Below are positions 50,301-62,130 of a stretch of DNA of 64,000 bases, piece by piece (positions within the stretch are counted from its first letter, which is position 1; each line of letters opens with the position of its first letter). The notes beneath the pieces were generated by a model. That model was not told where the DNA came from and made no database searches. It saw nothing but the letters and a program-made list of their open reading frames with translations. The translations under genes were made by a program, and so were the position numbers. Source of the stretch: Euglena gracilis (taxonomy: Eukaryota > Euglenida > Euglenophyceae > Euglenales); contig CP154956.1 of NCBI GenBank assembly GCA_039621445.1, positions 93,562,406 to 93,626,405 on the forward strand. Direction: 5' to 3'.

Positions 50301-51950
50301 CCAAAAGAAACCTGTCTGCCCGCTTTTTTGGTGAAGACTTTCCAAAAGGCACTCCGCCTCCCCGCAAAAGAAGCCAGGAGGGGATGCCAGCAGATTATAC
50401 ACACATGCATCCACACCTGGAGGCCAATCATCGGGGAATGTCATTGCTGAAACTTTGGTGGCACACACCGTCAGTTTTCATGAAAATGACAGCAAAACAA
50501 CTGACTCCCGAAACCCAAACAATGTAATTAGGATGTGTTGTGGTGCCCCAGGACGCGGAGACCGAAGCAGAGGGAATTTGGCAGTTAGGGTGCCTGAGAG
50601 CTGTCACCAGGTACATAACACCAGCATGTGTGTTTGGGAACCTTCCAACGGCTGCCTCATCAGCATGGGACGTTGCTGGAGCGATTCGAGGAGGTGTGCC
50701 AAAGCCTGAAACGATACCCTGAACCTTGACTTTGCGAAAAATTGGTGTCTGCGTGTGAGATCAAGAAATTTGTCTGGTCGGTTTTTTGCATCTGTGCACA
50801 CCAACCACTTGTACAGCTTCACACATACACCATTTAGAGGTGCGGCATCCCGACAATTTAGAACAACAAAAGCACCAGCCTTCTAGGCCTGACTTTGGGC
50901 ATTGACAGTTGGGCTATGAAAAAAACCATTTTTAACCCCTGAAACATCAAAATAAACGGCCGTTCCAGGTTTTATCTTAAAATTTGAGTTTCTGGTGCCC
51001 TTCATCCCCAGAATTGTAGGCAGAAAATGACACACGGCACATTGGGTGGGAATGGATATGCCAGCGGACCTGAAAATCTTGGAGTTCAGGGGGGCACATA
51101 ATACAACACACTAACGTCCTTTATTTGACCTTCTGAGATGCTGCGCAACACCTCCATTCTGAGCACAACACCTCCACACACCTGCTCTGCTCCTGTTTCC
51201 ACTCATTGATGAATATGGGAGGCTCTTGGTTGGTTTTAATGTGGTGGATGAGCAAAACCACACATTGTCCATTTGTATATCATTCCCATCCCAGCACATT
51301 CAATGAAAAATGCACAAGAAGAATGGTCCAAAAAAAGGCATATATTGGCAAAATGGGTCAATTTCAGGGGGTCAAAATGGGTCAATTTCAATATAATTTC
51401 TGGCACCTTTACACCATTATTCATTACCCAAAACGTCAAACAAACTGTTTTTTTTTAAGATTTAAGTTTTTGACCCGTTCAATCCCCAGTTCGACCAGTT
51501 CGGCCATTGGCCGTCCCTTAGGCCTGAGGGCGGTCCTCAAGGGGGAAAAAACCTTCCTTTCCCTCATGGATCGCCCGGTGTGGACGGCATAGATTCTTAA
51601 ACATCAGCAGAGCAGCAGCAGCAACCACCACCACCACCAACACCGACAACAACAACACATAACAACAACAAACAACAAACCATCACCCCGTTTGATGACG
51701 GTGTGAGCTGGCATTCCCCAGCGGCAACCGGGTGCCAGCCTGTGGGGCCGCAGCGGCCCAGAAAGGGAAAGTGAAGGAATGAGCCCGCCACCAGGCCAGT
51801 CAGCGGTGCCTGAGGCGCTCCTTTTCCACCCCGACACCAGGCAATTGCATTGGCCAGGGAGCCCTGCATGACATTCAAAACTGGTCTCGAACTGAAATTC
51901 AACATTCAAAAGGGATAATTTCTTTAGCGTTCCAACACCAAACCTTCTGC
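47400..51950. other. No supported gene
   Basis: Several open frames on both strands are driven by G/C runs. Frames at 48245-48595 (minus) and 48599-48928 (plus) look less repetitive, but I see no domain or splice structure. A CnGn palindrome occurs at about 49602-49627. A CAGCAG/CACCAC-rich patch lies at 51604-51650. Confidence 0.4.
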
Positions 51951-51954
51951 CACG

Positions 51955-52640
51955 ATGGGGATAGAGTTTTTGACTTTTGGACTGATTTTGGCCGCTTTTG
52001 TGCCGGCTCTTGACGGCTTTTTGATGCTTTTGTGGGCTTTTGGCCACTTTTGCACACTTTTTGCCACTTTTTGTTGCTTCAAACTTCTTTTTGCGACCTT
52101 TGCCAACTTTTGGCCGGTCATTTGCTCTTTTTGGCTGATTCTGGTCACTTTAACCGCTTCTGGCCACTCTTAGCCGATTTTGGGTGCTGTATGTGTATTT
52201 TTTGGGGCCCACTTTTGCCCACTTTTTGCCACTTTAAAGCAGCTTTGGCCTTTTTGTCTGCTTTTTGCCACTTGAGGCTTCTGATGCTTTTGACTACCTT
52301 TGCCCACGTGAGGCTGCTTCTGCTGATTGTTTGGTGACTTTTGGTGACTTTTGACTGCTCTTTTGTCACTTTTGGCCACATCCTTCTCTCTTGACTTGCA
52401 TCTTTCTTGAACCTGCTGAAAGAGACAAAAACAGGGAAAAAAAAGTGGTCCAAAAGAAGCGAAAAGTGGGCAAAGGTGGACAAAAGTGGGTAAAAGTTGG
52501 GGAGAAATGGGTACTGATGGCAACAATGGCCAAAAAACAAAAACAAAACGAAAAGCCAGGGAAGACTTGTCTGCAGGGGTCTTGAAAAATGACAGTCGGC
52601 CCTGGTCGCACCTGGTCGGCTCTGGTCGGCCCTGGTCAGT
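51955..52640. repeat. Fold-back locus 3: polar TTTTGGCCAC repeats with 10-bp repeats
   Basis: T-rich arm (about 51965-52390), short A-rich counterpart (about 52430-52560) and 10-bp units CCTGGTCGGC / CCTGGTCGCA x5 (52591-52640). Same design as loci at 34.6 and 39.4 kb. Confidence 0.7.
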
Positions 52641-53259
52641 TGCAGGTGCCTGCTCCCTTGTTGCAGCACCAGCTGAAAATTAAAAAAGAGACGATTTGTG
52701 GAGCGCTCTCTGGTTCCCGCAGCAAGCATCCGCCCATGCACCTACCCATTCCAAGAAGTTCGGGGAGGGGGGTGGTCGGCAAAAAAAGGTGAGCACAACC
52801 CCCCAGGCCAGGGATGTGTGGGAAGCCCTTCGGTTTCGAGGTAGGTGGAGGAGGGGGTCCGGACCACCCCATCCCCCACCACCTCTTCCCTTTCTTTGGC
52901 AGGTTCCAAAAATAAAAGTTTTACTGTGGATATGCGGTAGAAAATCCAAAAAAAAGTTTTTCCCTCACTTTAAAGCATATTGCAATTTTTGCATTTTTGG
53001 GTGTTTTCCACATGAAAAGTGCTTAAAAACATTCAAAAACAAGGAGTTTTTGAGGGTTTTTTTTCGCAGAAAAATCATTAATTTGGCCTGGTGTCGGTGC
53101 GCAGCCGCCCACAGAACTGAAAATTTTTCCGGCCCCTCACTGTTTCGAGATAGGAGGGATAGGAGATTTCGAGATAGAGAAAGGAGAGGGGGGACCCATC
53201 CCCCGGTCGATCCCCCACCAGGCCTCCCCTACCCCCCTATCCCACCCCAAGTGGGGTTG

Positions 53260-53480
53260 TGCTATGGGGTGCCTCCCATAGCAGGCACACCCGGGGGGGG
53301 GGGGTCGGTTTTGGACCCCAGTGCCTGCCGACCCAGCCAAATTTCCTTTTCTGGAAAATTGGCTGGGGGTTTTTGAAAAAGGCCATTTTCGGGCCCCCGG
53401 CATCTTCGGCGCTGGGGGGGGGGGGGTGCCACCCAACCCCCGAGGGGGGGGGTCCAAAGTGCACTACCACCCTGCCTGCC
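53260..53480 (+). repeat. GAAAATGGCCATTTTC family, copy 3 (diverged)
   Basis: GGTGCCTCCCATAGCAGGCAC, TGCCTGCCGACC, AAAAAGGCCATTTTCGGG and TTCGGCGCTGGGG in the family order. Confidence 0.65.
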
Positions 53481-53934
53481 CAGAGCACCCCCCAGGGGGT
53501 GGTGCGCATTACCTTTAAATGAAACCTGGCCAACACCCCGCCTAAAACCTTAATAAAAAAAAAAGGGCAGATAGCCCTTGCTGGGTCAGTCTGACCCATG
53601 AAACCCATCGGGGGGGGGGGGGGGGGGGCATGGGTGTGAAGTGAATTGGCAGTTGGAACAATGGAGACAGAGGAAGAGAGAATTCCATTTGGGATGGGGT
53701 GGAAAAGGCATCGACGTGCTGAAGCAGAGTTGTTTGGTGACTGAATTTCCACCCCATGGCTATCTCATGGAGCCTGCATTGTTGTTCGCATGGTCAGGGT
53801 CAGCGTTCATAATAGGGGAGAGAGAAGAAGTCTTAAAGTGAAGCAAGTCCCGTGTGTTGCAGAAAGGGAACAATCAGCAGTCAGGAGCGATCAAAAGCAG
53901 GGTTCAAAAAAAATTGATCGGAACCCAAAATCCC

Positions 53935-54620
53935 ATATGTGATTTTACGTGATTTTACGTGATTTTTTTCAGGGTCAAAATTTTTCCGGTTTTGCAGAAA
54001 AGCGAACAAAATTGTACTACTTTGATGCCAATATATCACTTTCAGAGCATATGCCATTGTCTCTGAATTGTAAAGCAGAAGCCACAATGCGGAGACATGA
54101 GAGTGGTGCTGGCAAAACGAAGAAAATTGTACTACTTTTGATGCTAATATGTCACTTTCAGAGCATATGCCATCGTCTCCAACTTGGAAAGCAGAAAGAA
54201 CCCACAATGCATAGACATCAGAGTGGTGCTGGCAGTTGAGTGCAAATGCGGTTCAGCACAGACGCGTGTGACATGTGGAACATGTGGAAGAATTTTGTTC
54301 AAAGGTATGCCCGCATTTTCGCTGCTCTTATCCTTTACTTGAGTTATTCCTTGGTTCAGCATCACCACTATCAGACCCAGACATTTAATCTGAAAAGGAG
54401 AAAAAAGAAGACAACCCACCAAATAAAGAAAAAAGGAGTAGGACGAAGAGAAGGAGCAATGGTTTTGGTGTTGAGAAATCCAACAAACTTGAGGTGGGCG
54501 GAAAGGAACACATGCAAGATTTACGTGATTTTTTAGGAAAAAAATTTTCTGACAAAAATTTCTATGCGTGATTTTACGTGATTTTACGTGAAATCACGTG
54601 ATTTACGTGATTTTTGAAAA
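53935..54620. repeat. ACGTGATTTT arrays around a duplicated 110-bp segment
   Basis: ACGTGATTTT units at 53938-53972 and 54569-54618. Between them, about 54007-54115 and 54124-54236 are duplicates sharing AATTGTACTACTTT, CACTTTCAGAGCATATGCCA and GAGTGGTGCTGGCA. Confidence 0.75.
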
Positions 54621-54971
54621 AAAAATGGATTTCCGTGATCATATGTGATTTTGATTTTGCGTGCCACGTTTTTATGAAAAACCCTGTCAAAAGGCAACAC
54701 CAGAGGCCAACTGCACCACGGAAACCCACCTTAAATCAACCCAAAATTTGATTCTGATCGCGATCGTGACTATTTTTTTGCTCATTCATGCAAATCAAAA
54801 AAAAAACGTGGCAGATCCGTTCAATCAGAAAGCGGAGGCTATGTGGGCACTGGCTTAAAGGTCTGTGATTTCCCTCTGTGATCAGGGAATTTCTTAAAGA
54901 CTTCCAAAAAAAATCGGCACTGTGTGCTCAGAATATTTTAAGACCAATCTGGCTGTGACGGGCAGGAACCA

Positions 54972-55060
54972 ACTTTATTTATTATTTATTTATTAATCTA
55001 TTTCACTTTATTTATTCATTTATTTCTTAATTTATTTCCTTTATATTTTATTTATTTCAG
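54972..55060 (+). repeat. TTTATT-rich simple repeat
   Basis: Degenerate (TTTA)n / (TTTATTTC)n sequence of about 90 bp. Confidence 0.85.
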
Positions 55061-56220
55061 TGGGCCCTGGGTGAGTCTGCCGCCAGGCTGGGAGCTGCTG
55101 GCTGGATAAAAGGCGCAGCTGGCTGGACCAGGCTTTTGCTCAAAGGGGGGGGTCCACCAGCTGGCCATTTTACTGGTCACTTAAAAAAAGGCCATTAGCT
55201 AGACCCCCTCCCCCGGGGGGGGGGGGTCCAGGGTCCCCTGACTAGAAATTTTATTTCCTCCGACGCTGCGGGCGGAGGTGGAAATTTGGACTTTTCAAGA
55301 ATTTTTTCCCCGAATTTTTATCAAAAAAAATCCCAAAACTGCCAAAAAAAATGGGCATTATTGGCAGGTTTTGGGGGTTCAACAAAATTCCGGCGCGTCA
55401 AACAAGTCATGCCCACCCTGCTAGCGACGGGGGCGTCCAATAGAGTTTTCACTGGCAAAATTCAGACTAGCTGCGGTCAAGCCCCAGTGCTGCAAACCCA
55501 AAAAGAAGATGACTGGGCTGGACCCCTCTCTCCCGGGGTAGGGTCTAGGGTCTCTTCCGGCTTCCCTGGTGGAGTGCTGGGTGTTCTCTCGCCAGAGCAG
55601 ACAGATGCATGCCTTCCTGTGGCTACACCTGGTGCCAGGGTGTGTCTCTGTGGAGTCCGGTGGTTTTCAGTGGTGTTGTGAAGGGAATGCCCTTGAATGG
55701 CTGGGCAAAACCCAACTCCATACTGTCCACTCGAAACGATGCAGCAACACAAATTTTGTGGGCTGGCTGGAAAAAGACGCTGGGATTCCCTCCTTGGGGG
55801 ATGGAGGGGTCCGGTCAGCTAACAGCTGGGGCACAAAAAAACAGACAAAAAAGGTCGAAATCCAGCTCAGATGGGATTATTCTTTTTTAGCCAAAATGGT
55901 GAGGTGAAAACCAAAAAAAATATGGGGGGGGGTTGGCAGCCCAGCTGGGAGCTGCTGGGTGAAAAAAAGGTGCTGACTGGCTGGACCTCAGGGTCGCCCC
56001 TAGCTGAGGGGACCTTTTTTTGGAAGCCCCCTGATGGAGCTGCCAAAAAAAGAATAGGAAATGCTTCCCTCAAAGCCAAATCTCTCCAGTTCAACAATAC
56101 AAACGCATGGACATGTGGTGAAACATATGTTTGTGTTCCATTCCAAATATGACAAACAAATTGATGGAAGAAAAAGAACCAAACCGAGGGCTTCCCGCCT
56201 GTTCATTTGTAGTGAGTGGC
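55061..56220. other. No gene seen
   Basis: Short frames, none with a recognisable domain; one G-run block near 55213. Confidence 0.45.
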
Positions 56221-56227
56221 CGACACT

Positions 56228-56325
56228 GATTGTTTGTGTGTTTGTGTGTATGGCAGTATGTGTGTACCCCCTGATTGTTTGTGTGTTTGTGTGCATGGCG
56301 GTATGTGTGTACCCTCGTGTGTTGG
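56228..56325 (+). repeat. Tandem duplication TGATTGTTTGTGTGTTTGTG
   Basis: Two units of about 50 bp, each ending in ATGGC(A/G)GTATGTGTGTACC. Confidence 0.85.
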
Positions 56326-56544
56326 CGACGTGCAGAGTTCAGCAGATTCCAATTTGGATGCAAGACCCATTCTGCAACAAATGAAAAATAATACGTGCAA
56401 AGCAGGCTGTTTTTTTTTTACCAACCCCGGGGGGTCCGGAGTGCCTATGAGTGCCTGCCCAGGCAGGTACTACCCCCCCCCCCTCAGGGGGGGTCGGCAC
56501 CACAAGGGAAGAGACCAAAGGGACGGCCTCACTTATGAGTAATT

Positions 56545-56780
56545 TTTTGAATTGTATCATCACACATGTGGAACTTTGTGACATTGAAAGCAATGAATTT
56601 GTGTTCTATTTTTTGGCAAACTCAAAAAAAGAAAATTGGAAACAATTTGCAATAGCACCAATAGCACAATTCTTGAAAGGCATCAGAAGGCATTTTGCAC
56701 TTTGTTGCATTGAATTTAGTGACTTTGTTTCATTTTTTTTTCCACAAAACTCAAAAAGAAACCAGAATCATCCCACAGTC
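56545..56780 (+). repeat. Imperfect duplication encoding a repeated peptide
   Basis: The plus frame 56451-57077 translates to related segments CDIESNEFVFYFLANSKK and CIEFSDFVSFFFPQNSKR about 120 bases apart. No family recognised. Confidence 0.4.
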
Positions 56781-56879
56781 GCATTCTGTGATTGGTACTG
56801 GAAGAGCTGGGGGAAAAAATGCTGTGCAGAGGAGTGCCTGCTAGGCACTTTTGGCCAAGTGCCCCCCCCCCGGGGTCGG

Positions 56880-57225
56880 ATTTGGAGTGCCCAGGCAGGC
56901 ACCCCCGGGTGGGGTCGGAACCCGACTAAAATACAGCCTGGTGCAAAGCAGGCTGTTTTTTACCAACCCCGGGGGGGGAGGGGGGGGAGGGGTCCGGAGT
57001 GCCTGCCCAGGCAGGCACTACCCCCCCCCCGGGGGGGGGGGTCGGATTTCGGCCTGTGCCCGGGCACATTCCTTTGAAAATAGGCCATTTTTGGCTCCCC
57101 GGCGCCTTCGCTGGGGAGGGGGGTCGGATTTGGAGTGCCTTGGAGTGCCTGCCCAGGCAGGCCCCCCCCCCCCCCCCGGGGTGGGGTCGGAACCCGACTA
57201 AAATACAGCCTGGTGCAAAGTTGAG
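56880..57225 (+). repeat. GTGCCTGCCCAGGCAGGCAC palindrome cluster, family copy 4
   Basis: The 20-bp palindrome and variants occur near 56889, 56998 and 57137 (another near 56449), with GAAAATAGGCCATTTTTGGC at about 57075. AAAATACAGCCTGGTGCAAAG occurs twice (about 56928 and 57199). Confidence 0.8.
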
Positions 57226-57532
57226 GAAATGATATCTTGCAAATATCCGGAATGTATAAGTGAACAGAAATGGACCATCAGGCACATCTTTTCTTCCACC
57301 AGCAAAGGGGCGATGAACAACCCACCCAAAATATGCCATGCAAAAAAAAATGAAAAAAACAAAAACAATCAAATTGCACGCAAATTTCTTTTGCACTGCT
57401 TTTTTTTTTGCTAAAGAGCAAAAGTTTTTTGGGAAAATTTGTTATCGCGTAACATTTTCATGACGCACCACAATGCAGATTTTGAATGAGCTTTTCCATT
57501 TGCTTCCAACATTGCTCAATTTACTTTAAATA

Positions 57533-57592
57533 CACACACACACATATATATATCCATATATATATGTATATATATATATATTAAAAAAATAT
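57533..57592 (+). repeat. CA/TA microsatellite
   Basis: Short (CA)n followed by (TA)n with interruptions. Confidence 0.9.
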
Positions 57593-57599
57593 AAATGTA

Positions 57600-59530
57600 C
57601 CTTTTTTGAAAATCAAAAAACCAACAAAAAATGCACAATGTGCTAATGTACGATGGCAGGTTTTTCGCCAAATTTGGTATCGGCTCAGAAAAGTTTCAGC
57701 TTTCCAAAAAAAGCAAACAACAATTTGCAACTTCGAGTTGTCTGGATATTATAAGGATGCAAAAAGAATCACCCAAAACTTTCATGATGCAAACACATGC
57801 AAATTACGCTATTTGCATACCCCCCCCCCTGCTGAAAGACGCGGACTGAATCCAGACCCAAGCATTCTTAGGAGCCAGAAAAAAAAATGCAAACAAAATG
57901 GGTCTTACCCACGAAATGCTTCTCCCAGCCGGCTGGCCAGGCTGAGGATGGAAAAGCTGGGCTGGTGCACAAGTGTGCCCCTCCCCCCCCCCAAACCCCC
58001 CCAAATAGGAGCGTTCGTGGCAGTCAGGAGTGATGCAAAGGGCAGGGGGCTGCCGAAGAAGGCCTCCGCTGTGCCCTTTGGCATGAGGTTTGACAGAAGG
58101 CCAGGTTGGTGTGCAAACCCACTTTTCTTTGGGGTTTTGCGGCATTTTTTTTGGCAGGCAAAAAAAAGCGCAATGCCCCCCTCCTTTTGCCCCCAATCCA
58201 CAGCGGACTGAACACTTTTTCTTCAGGGATCGGGGGACCCACCTTTGGGGGTCAATTTTGGGGCAGCGCCAAAAATAGAGGAAACCCCCGCTCTGGTGGG
58301 GACCCACCGGGCCCGACCCCCCCTGGGGGGGGGGGGGCTCAGCCGGGACCCACCCACCCACCCCCTCCCCCCAGGGTCCAAACTAAAAAAAAATCTTTGC
58401 ACTTGTGGCACACTTGGAGTGGGCTGGCTCAATAAGGATCAGAAATACTGATTGCGCGACACTGAAGCAAAAATGATGATGCTTCTTTTTGGAAAAAGAA
58501 GCATCCAAAGATAATCTTTGGGGGTTCACCACCTTTCACCCCAGCGGGGACCCGGCAGGAGACCAGTTCTTCGTATTGAGACATCAGCCGCCTGGCAACT
58601 GCCCCGACCACTCCTCGGCGTCGACCCCAAACGGCAGGGCCACTTTCACATCACGGCTGCTCCGGTGCTGCCAGCTCCACCATTTGGGACTTCTTCCTGC
58701 AGGAGGGGGGGGTCCCTGGGCATAACCCAGAAAATCAAGAAGCCGAAAAAAACATCCTTTGATGTTCTGGGTGGATGAACAATAATCCAAGGATGAGAAT
58801 TCATTTTTCACCTGCTGTCGATGTGTTTTTGCCAATACAGGAGAATTTTTTCGGACAGTTTTTCTTGCCTTAAAAGACCGCACTGTCCTGTGCTGTGGCG
58901 TCAGGCTTTTGACAAACCTCTCTGGATGCTATATATTTAGATGCTATTTGTTCCGAATTTTACTTTTCCGGACAGCCATCCCTCCTGGGGGGTCACGTTA
59001 AATGAATTCATGGGTGCAAATTGTCATTTATTTTGAAAAAAATACAAAAATCATGGATAGTGCAAAAGGCACGTCCAGGGATGGCTCCCCAGTGCAATGA
59101 GAAGTGAAATTCACTCACCAAACCACTGCACCTGGAATCAGGTGCTGCGTAGGGTGGGGTTGTATTTCAGCTCCTCCAATGTTTGCCAAAAAGCACCGGA
59201 ATATGCAGTATTCAGTTGTGGTGGCAACTGAAGGTGTTCCACCAGCTTTGCACTGCTTGGGGGGAGGTGGCGGTCTCAGGACCGGTTTCCTCTGCCCAAA
59301 GGAAGCAAACCTGTGCCAAGAATGTTGGCATTGTGACCGATCTCGGGTGATTTTGGGCTGATAAGTGGGAAGGTGGACCACCAGACTGGCCCTCAGTGTG
59401 CACAGAGCAACTGCTCGCCGGGGGTTTCAGGAGCAAGCGAGGAAAACATAACGGCGGATTAAAGAACGTCCAATTATCATCCGATGTGATTTTTTCCGTA
59501 TGTTATTTTTCTGGGGACAGCATTCTGCCC
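57600..59530. other. No supported gene
   Basis: Open frames such as 57606-58211 contain C-runs and lack recognisable domains. Confidence 0.4.
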
Positions 59531-59535
59531 ACTTC

Positions 59536-60111
59536 AGGGGGGGAATTGATATCGGAGGCCTTCGGAAAAATTGCGGAAAAATTGCGGAAATTGCGGAAAA
59601 ATTGATATCGGGAATGTACCCATTTGCTTGAGGGGACTTAGAAAATTGATGGCTTTTGTAATGTGGCCCCATGATCAGTTACAAAAGCCAAGCTCGACAA
59701 CAACAACTCTTTTTTTCGAAGACCTCATTCACCCCGTGCAGCAAAGGTGGTTCCCTCTCTTTCTCTCCCTCTTTTTGGGTCCATGGAGTTCGCTTAACCT
59801 CTTCCGCAATTAAATCACTCCAGCTGGCAAAATTATCCAGGTACCAATCAGCAGCGTCAAATCTGAGTTCTGCTTCAAACAGAACGCAATTTGCGCCAGG
59901 AGTTCCAACGTGTGCTGACCACTTGGCGGCCCGGCGTTGCTTACCATTGGGTTGTTCCCATTTAAGCGACCATTACATTGGGTGGAATGGCTTGAACTCA
60001 TTGCATCTTCCATCTTCGGTGGTGGGGGAAAAATTCTGTGAAAAAATGGGAAAAAATTGCAGAAAAATTGCGGAAATTGCGGAAAAATTGCGGATATCAA
60101 TTCCCCCCCCT
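59536..60111. mobile_element. Element with terminal inverted repeats AGGGGGGGAATTGATATC
   Basis: Left end 59536-59553 and right end 60093-60111 are inverted copies. Each is followed inward by ATTGCGGAAAAATTGCGG sub-repeats, inverted relative to the ends only in part. 575 bp, no transposase. Confidence 0.65.
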
Positions 60112-60231
60112 GCCACTTCCTAAAAGCATGCATACTGAAAAACGCACAAAAAAATCAGGCCCGTATTCTGAACAGGGCGGTCCTTAAGCAAAAAAAAAAA
60201 TCCTGTCCCCATACACTGCAACCAAAAAATA

Positions 60232-60960
60232 AGGAAAAGGGGATTTTGGCCAGGGAAAAATTTTTTGAGTTTTTTTGGAAAAATGAACCTAAAAAACATG
60301 GTTTTTTGATGGAAAATCACATTTTTTCCAAAAAAAATCTCCAAAATTTTAGGGTTGAAAATTGTTAGTTTTTTAGGAGGGTGGTCAAAAAAATGCAGGT
60401 CAAAAAAATGGGACCAAATTTTGGAAACATTCAAATTTTACTGACATTTTTTTGGAAATTTTTTGGATTTTCAATGGCATTTTTTTTGCTTCCAAAATCT
60501 CTCAAAATCAAAATTTTGAGAAATGTTGAAATTTTAGAAGGTGTGAAAAAAGTGGGGTTTGGGGTGGGGGCAACATTTTGGGCAGCATTTTCACCAATTT
60601 CGGGAAAACGGGGGATTTGGGCTGAAAAATTTTGAAAATTTTTTGAAAATGAACCCAAAATACCGGGGGGGAAAAACTGAGGCTAGATAAAATTAGAACC
60701 GACAAAATTGAAAGCCGAAAAAATTGGTGATTTTTAAAGATTTCAGGGTTAAATTTGGTAGTTTTAGGAGGGGGGTGAAAAAAAAGGAAGGTCAAAAAAA
60801 GTGGACCAAATTTTGGCACAGTCAAATTTTACTGACACTTTTTCTCTGTCAATTTTTTTTGGATTTCCAATGGCATTTTTTTGCTTCAAAAACCTCTCAA
60901 AATCAAAATTTTGAGAAAATGTTGATTATTTGGAAGGTGCGAAAAATGGGGTTTCGAGGG
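60232..60960 (+). repeat. AT-rich interspersed repeat, copies 2 and 3 in tandem
   Basis: 60232-60565 and 60636-60960 share the block order of 47078-47390. Confidence 0.8.
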
Positions 60961-61029
60961 AAATGGTTTTGCGAAATGGCCATTTTTTGAGGGAAAAGTT
61001 TTAAAATATTTTTTTGGTCATCAAAACGT

Positions 61030-61165
61030 TTTTTAGTTTTTCCAGACGTTTTTTTTTGTTGTGTTTTTTTAAAAAACATTTCTCTTTAAAAAACAAGTTT
61101 TTTTTAAAAAAACAGGTTTTTTAAAACAAGTTTTTTTTAAAAAAAACATAAAAAAACAAGCAGTC
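61030..61165. repeat. T-run/A-run low-complexity palindromes
   Basis: Alternating TTTTTTT and AAAAAAA blocks with AACAAG links. Confidence 0.7.
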
Positions 61166-61420
61166 AACCTTGGCAAGCACCTATGGTCAAGACCCAAAAT
61201 TTCCCCATTTTAGGCCATTTTAGGCCTTTTTAGGCATTTTAGGCCATTTTAGCTATGGGTGCCTGCATGTGGGTCCCAAAATGGGTAAAAAAAAACACCC
61301 GGCGCCGAAAAAATTTTTCGGGTCCAAAACTGCCCTGGGGGGGGGCGGTCCTTAAGGGGCGGTCCTTAACTAAAAAAAAAAACCCGTCCCTTGTGCACCG
61401 CCCTGATTCTGAATGCGCAC

Positions 61421-61536
61421 CTCGAGCGTCGCTTGTTGTTGGTGTACATGATGTCGTGCAATACCTTCTGCAGCTGTTTCTGCGACATCTCCCCAGACTG
61501 CAGGTTGCGCACCGCAGGGTGTTTCTCCAAAGCGGC
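61421..61536 (-). CDS. Candidate internal exon of an unknown protein
   Basis: On the minus strand, CCCTCCACAG precedes 61536, a good 3' splice site, and GAG|GTGCGC follows 61421, a plausible 5' splice site. The 116 bases between translate without stop to a balanced, hydrophilic helical peptide (ALEKHPAVRNLQ..., LQKVLHDIMYTNNKRR). This is unlike the repeat-driven frames nearby. I do not recognise the family, and no neighbouring exons were found within the window. Confidence 0.35.
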
Positions 61537-62130
61537 CTGTGGAGGGATTACAAACTCAGCAAGACCAAAAACGCGACGCAAAGAAAACACATTTGCCTTT
61601 GGGGGGGGGGGGGGCTCTCAAATATGCCTGTTGACCTTTGGGAACATTCTGATGCTAAAACATACTGTAACTTGTTGGCGAAATGAAAATGACATGACAT
61701 GTGGTCACAAGGAAAAAAATTGGTCAAAATGTAGAACATTCAAAAGCACACAAAATTGCAGGGCGGGGAAAAAATATTTAGCGAAACCAAGACAGCGCTT
61801 CACAATTTTTTTGGGGAAATGGAAACTTAAAGAAAACCCTGTTTGGGGTCTTGGCATGGGCAATGGAGGGTTTGGGGGAAAATTTTTTTGAAATGTGTTT
61901 TTAAGGGAAAAAAATCATTTTTTTTTATCTCTGCAGCTTCGCAGTCCGTAAAGGGTGCTGGCTTTCAAAAGTGCGACGCCTTGCCAACCACATCATTTTA
62001 GGATGAAGGGTCTGGAAAAACAAAAAAAGTCACTTTCTGATGACCAAAAAAAATGACTTTAGAACTTTTTCCTCAAGAATGGCCATTTCGCAAGGAAAAG
62101 GGTCAATTTTTGCTTTTTCAAGAAAAACAT

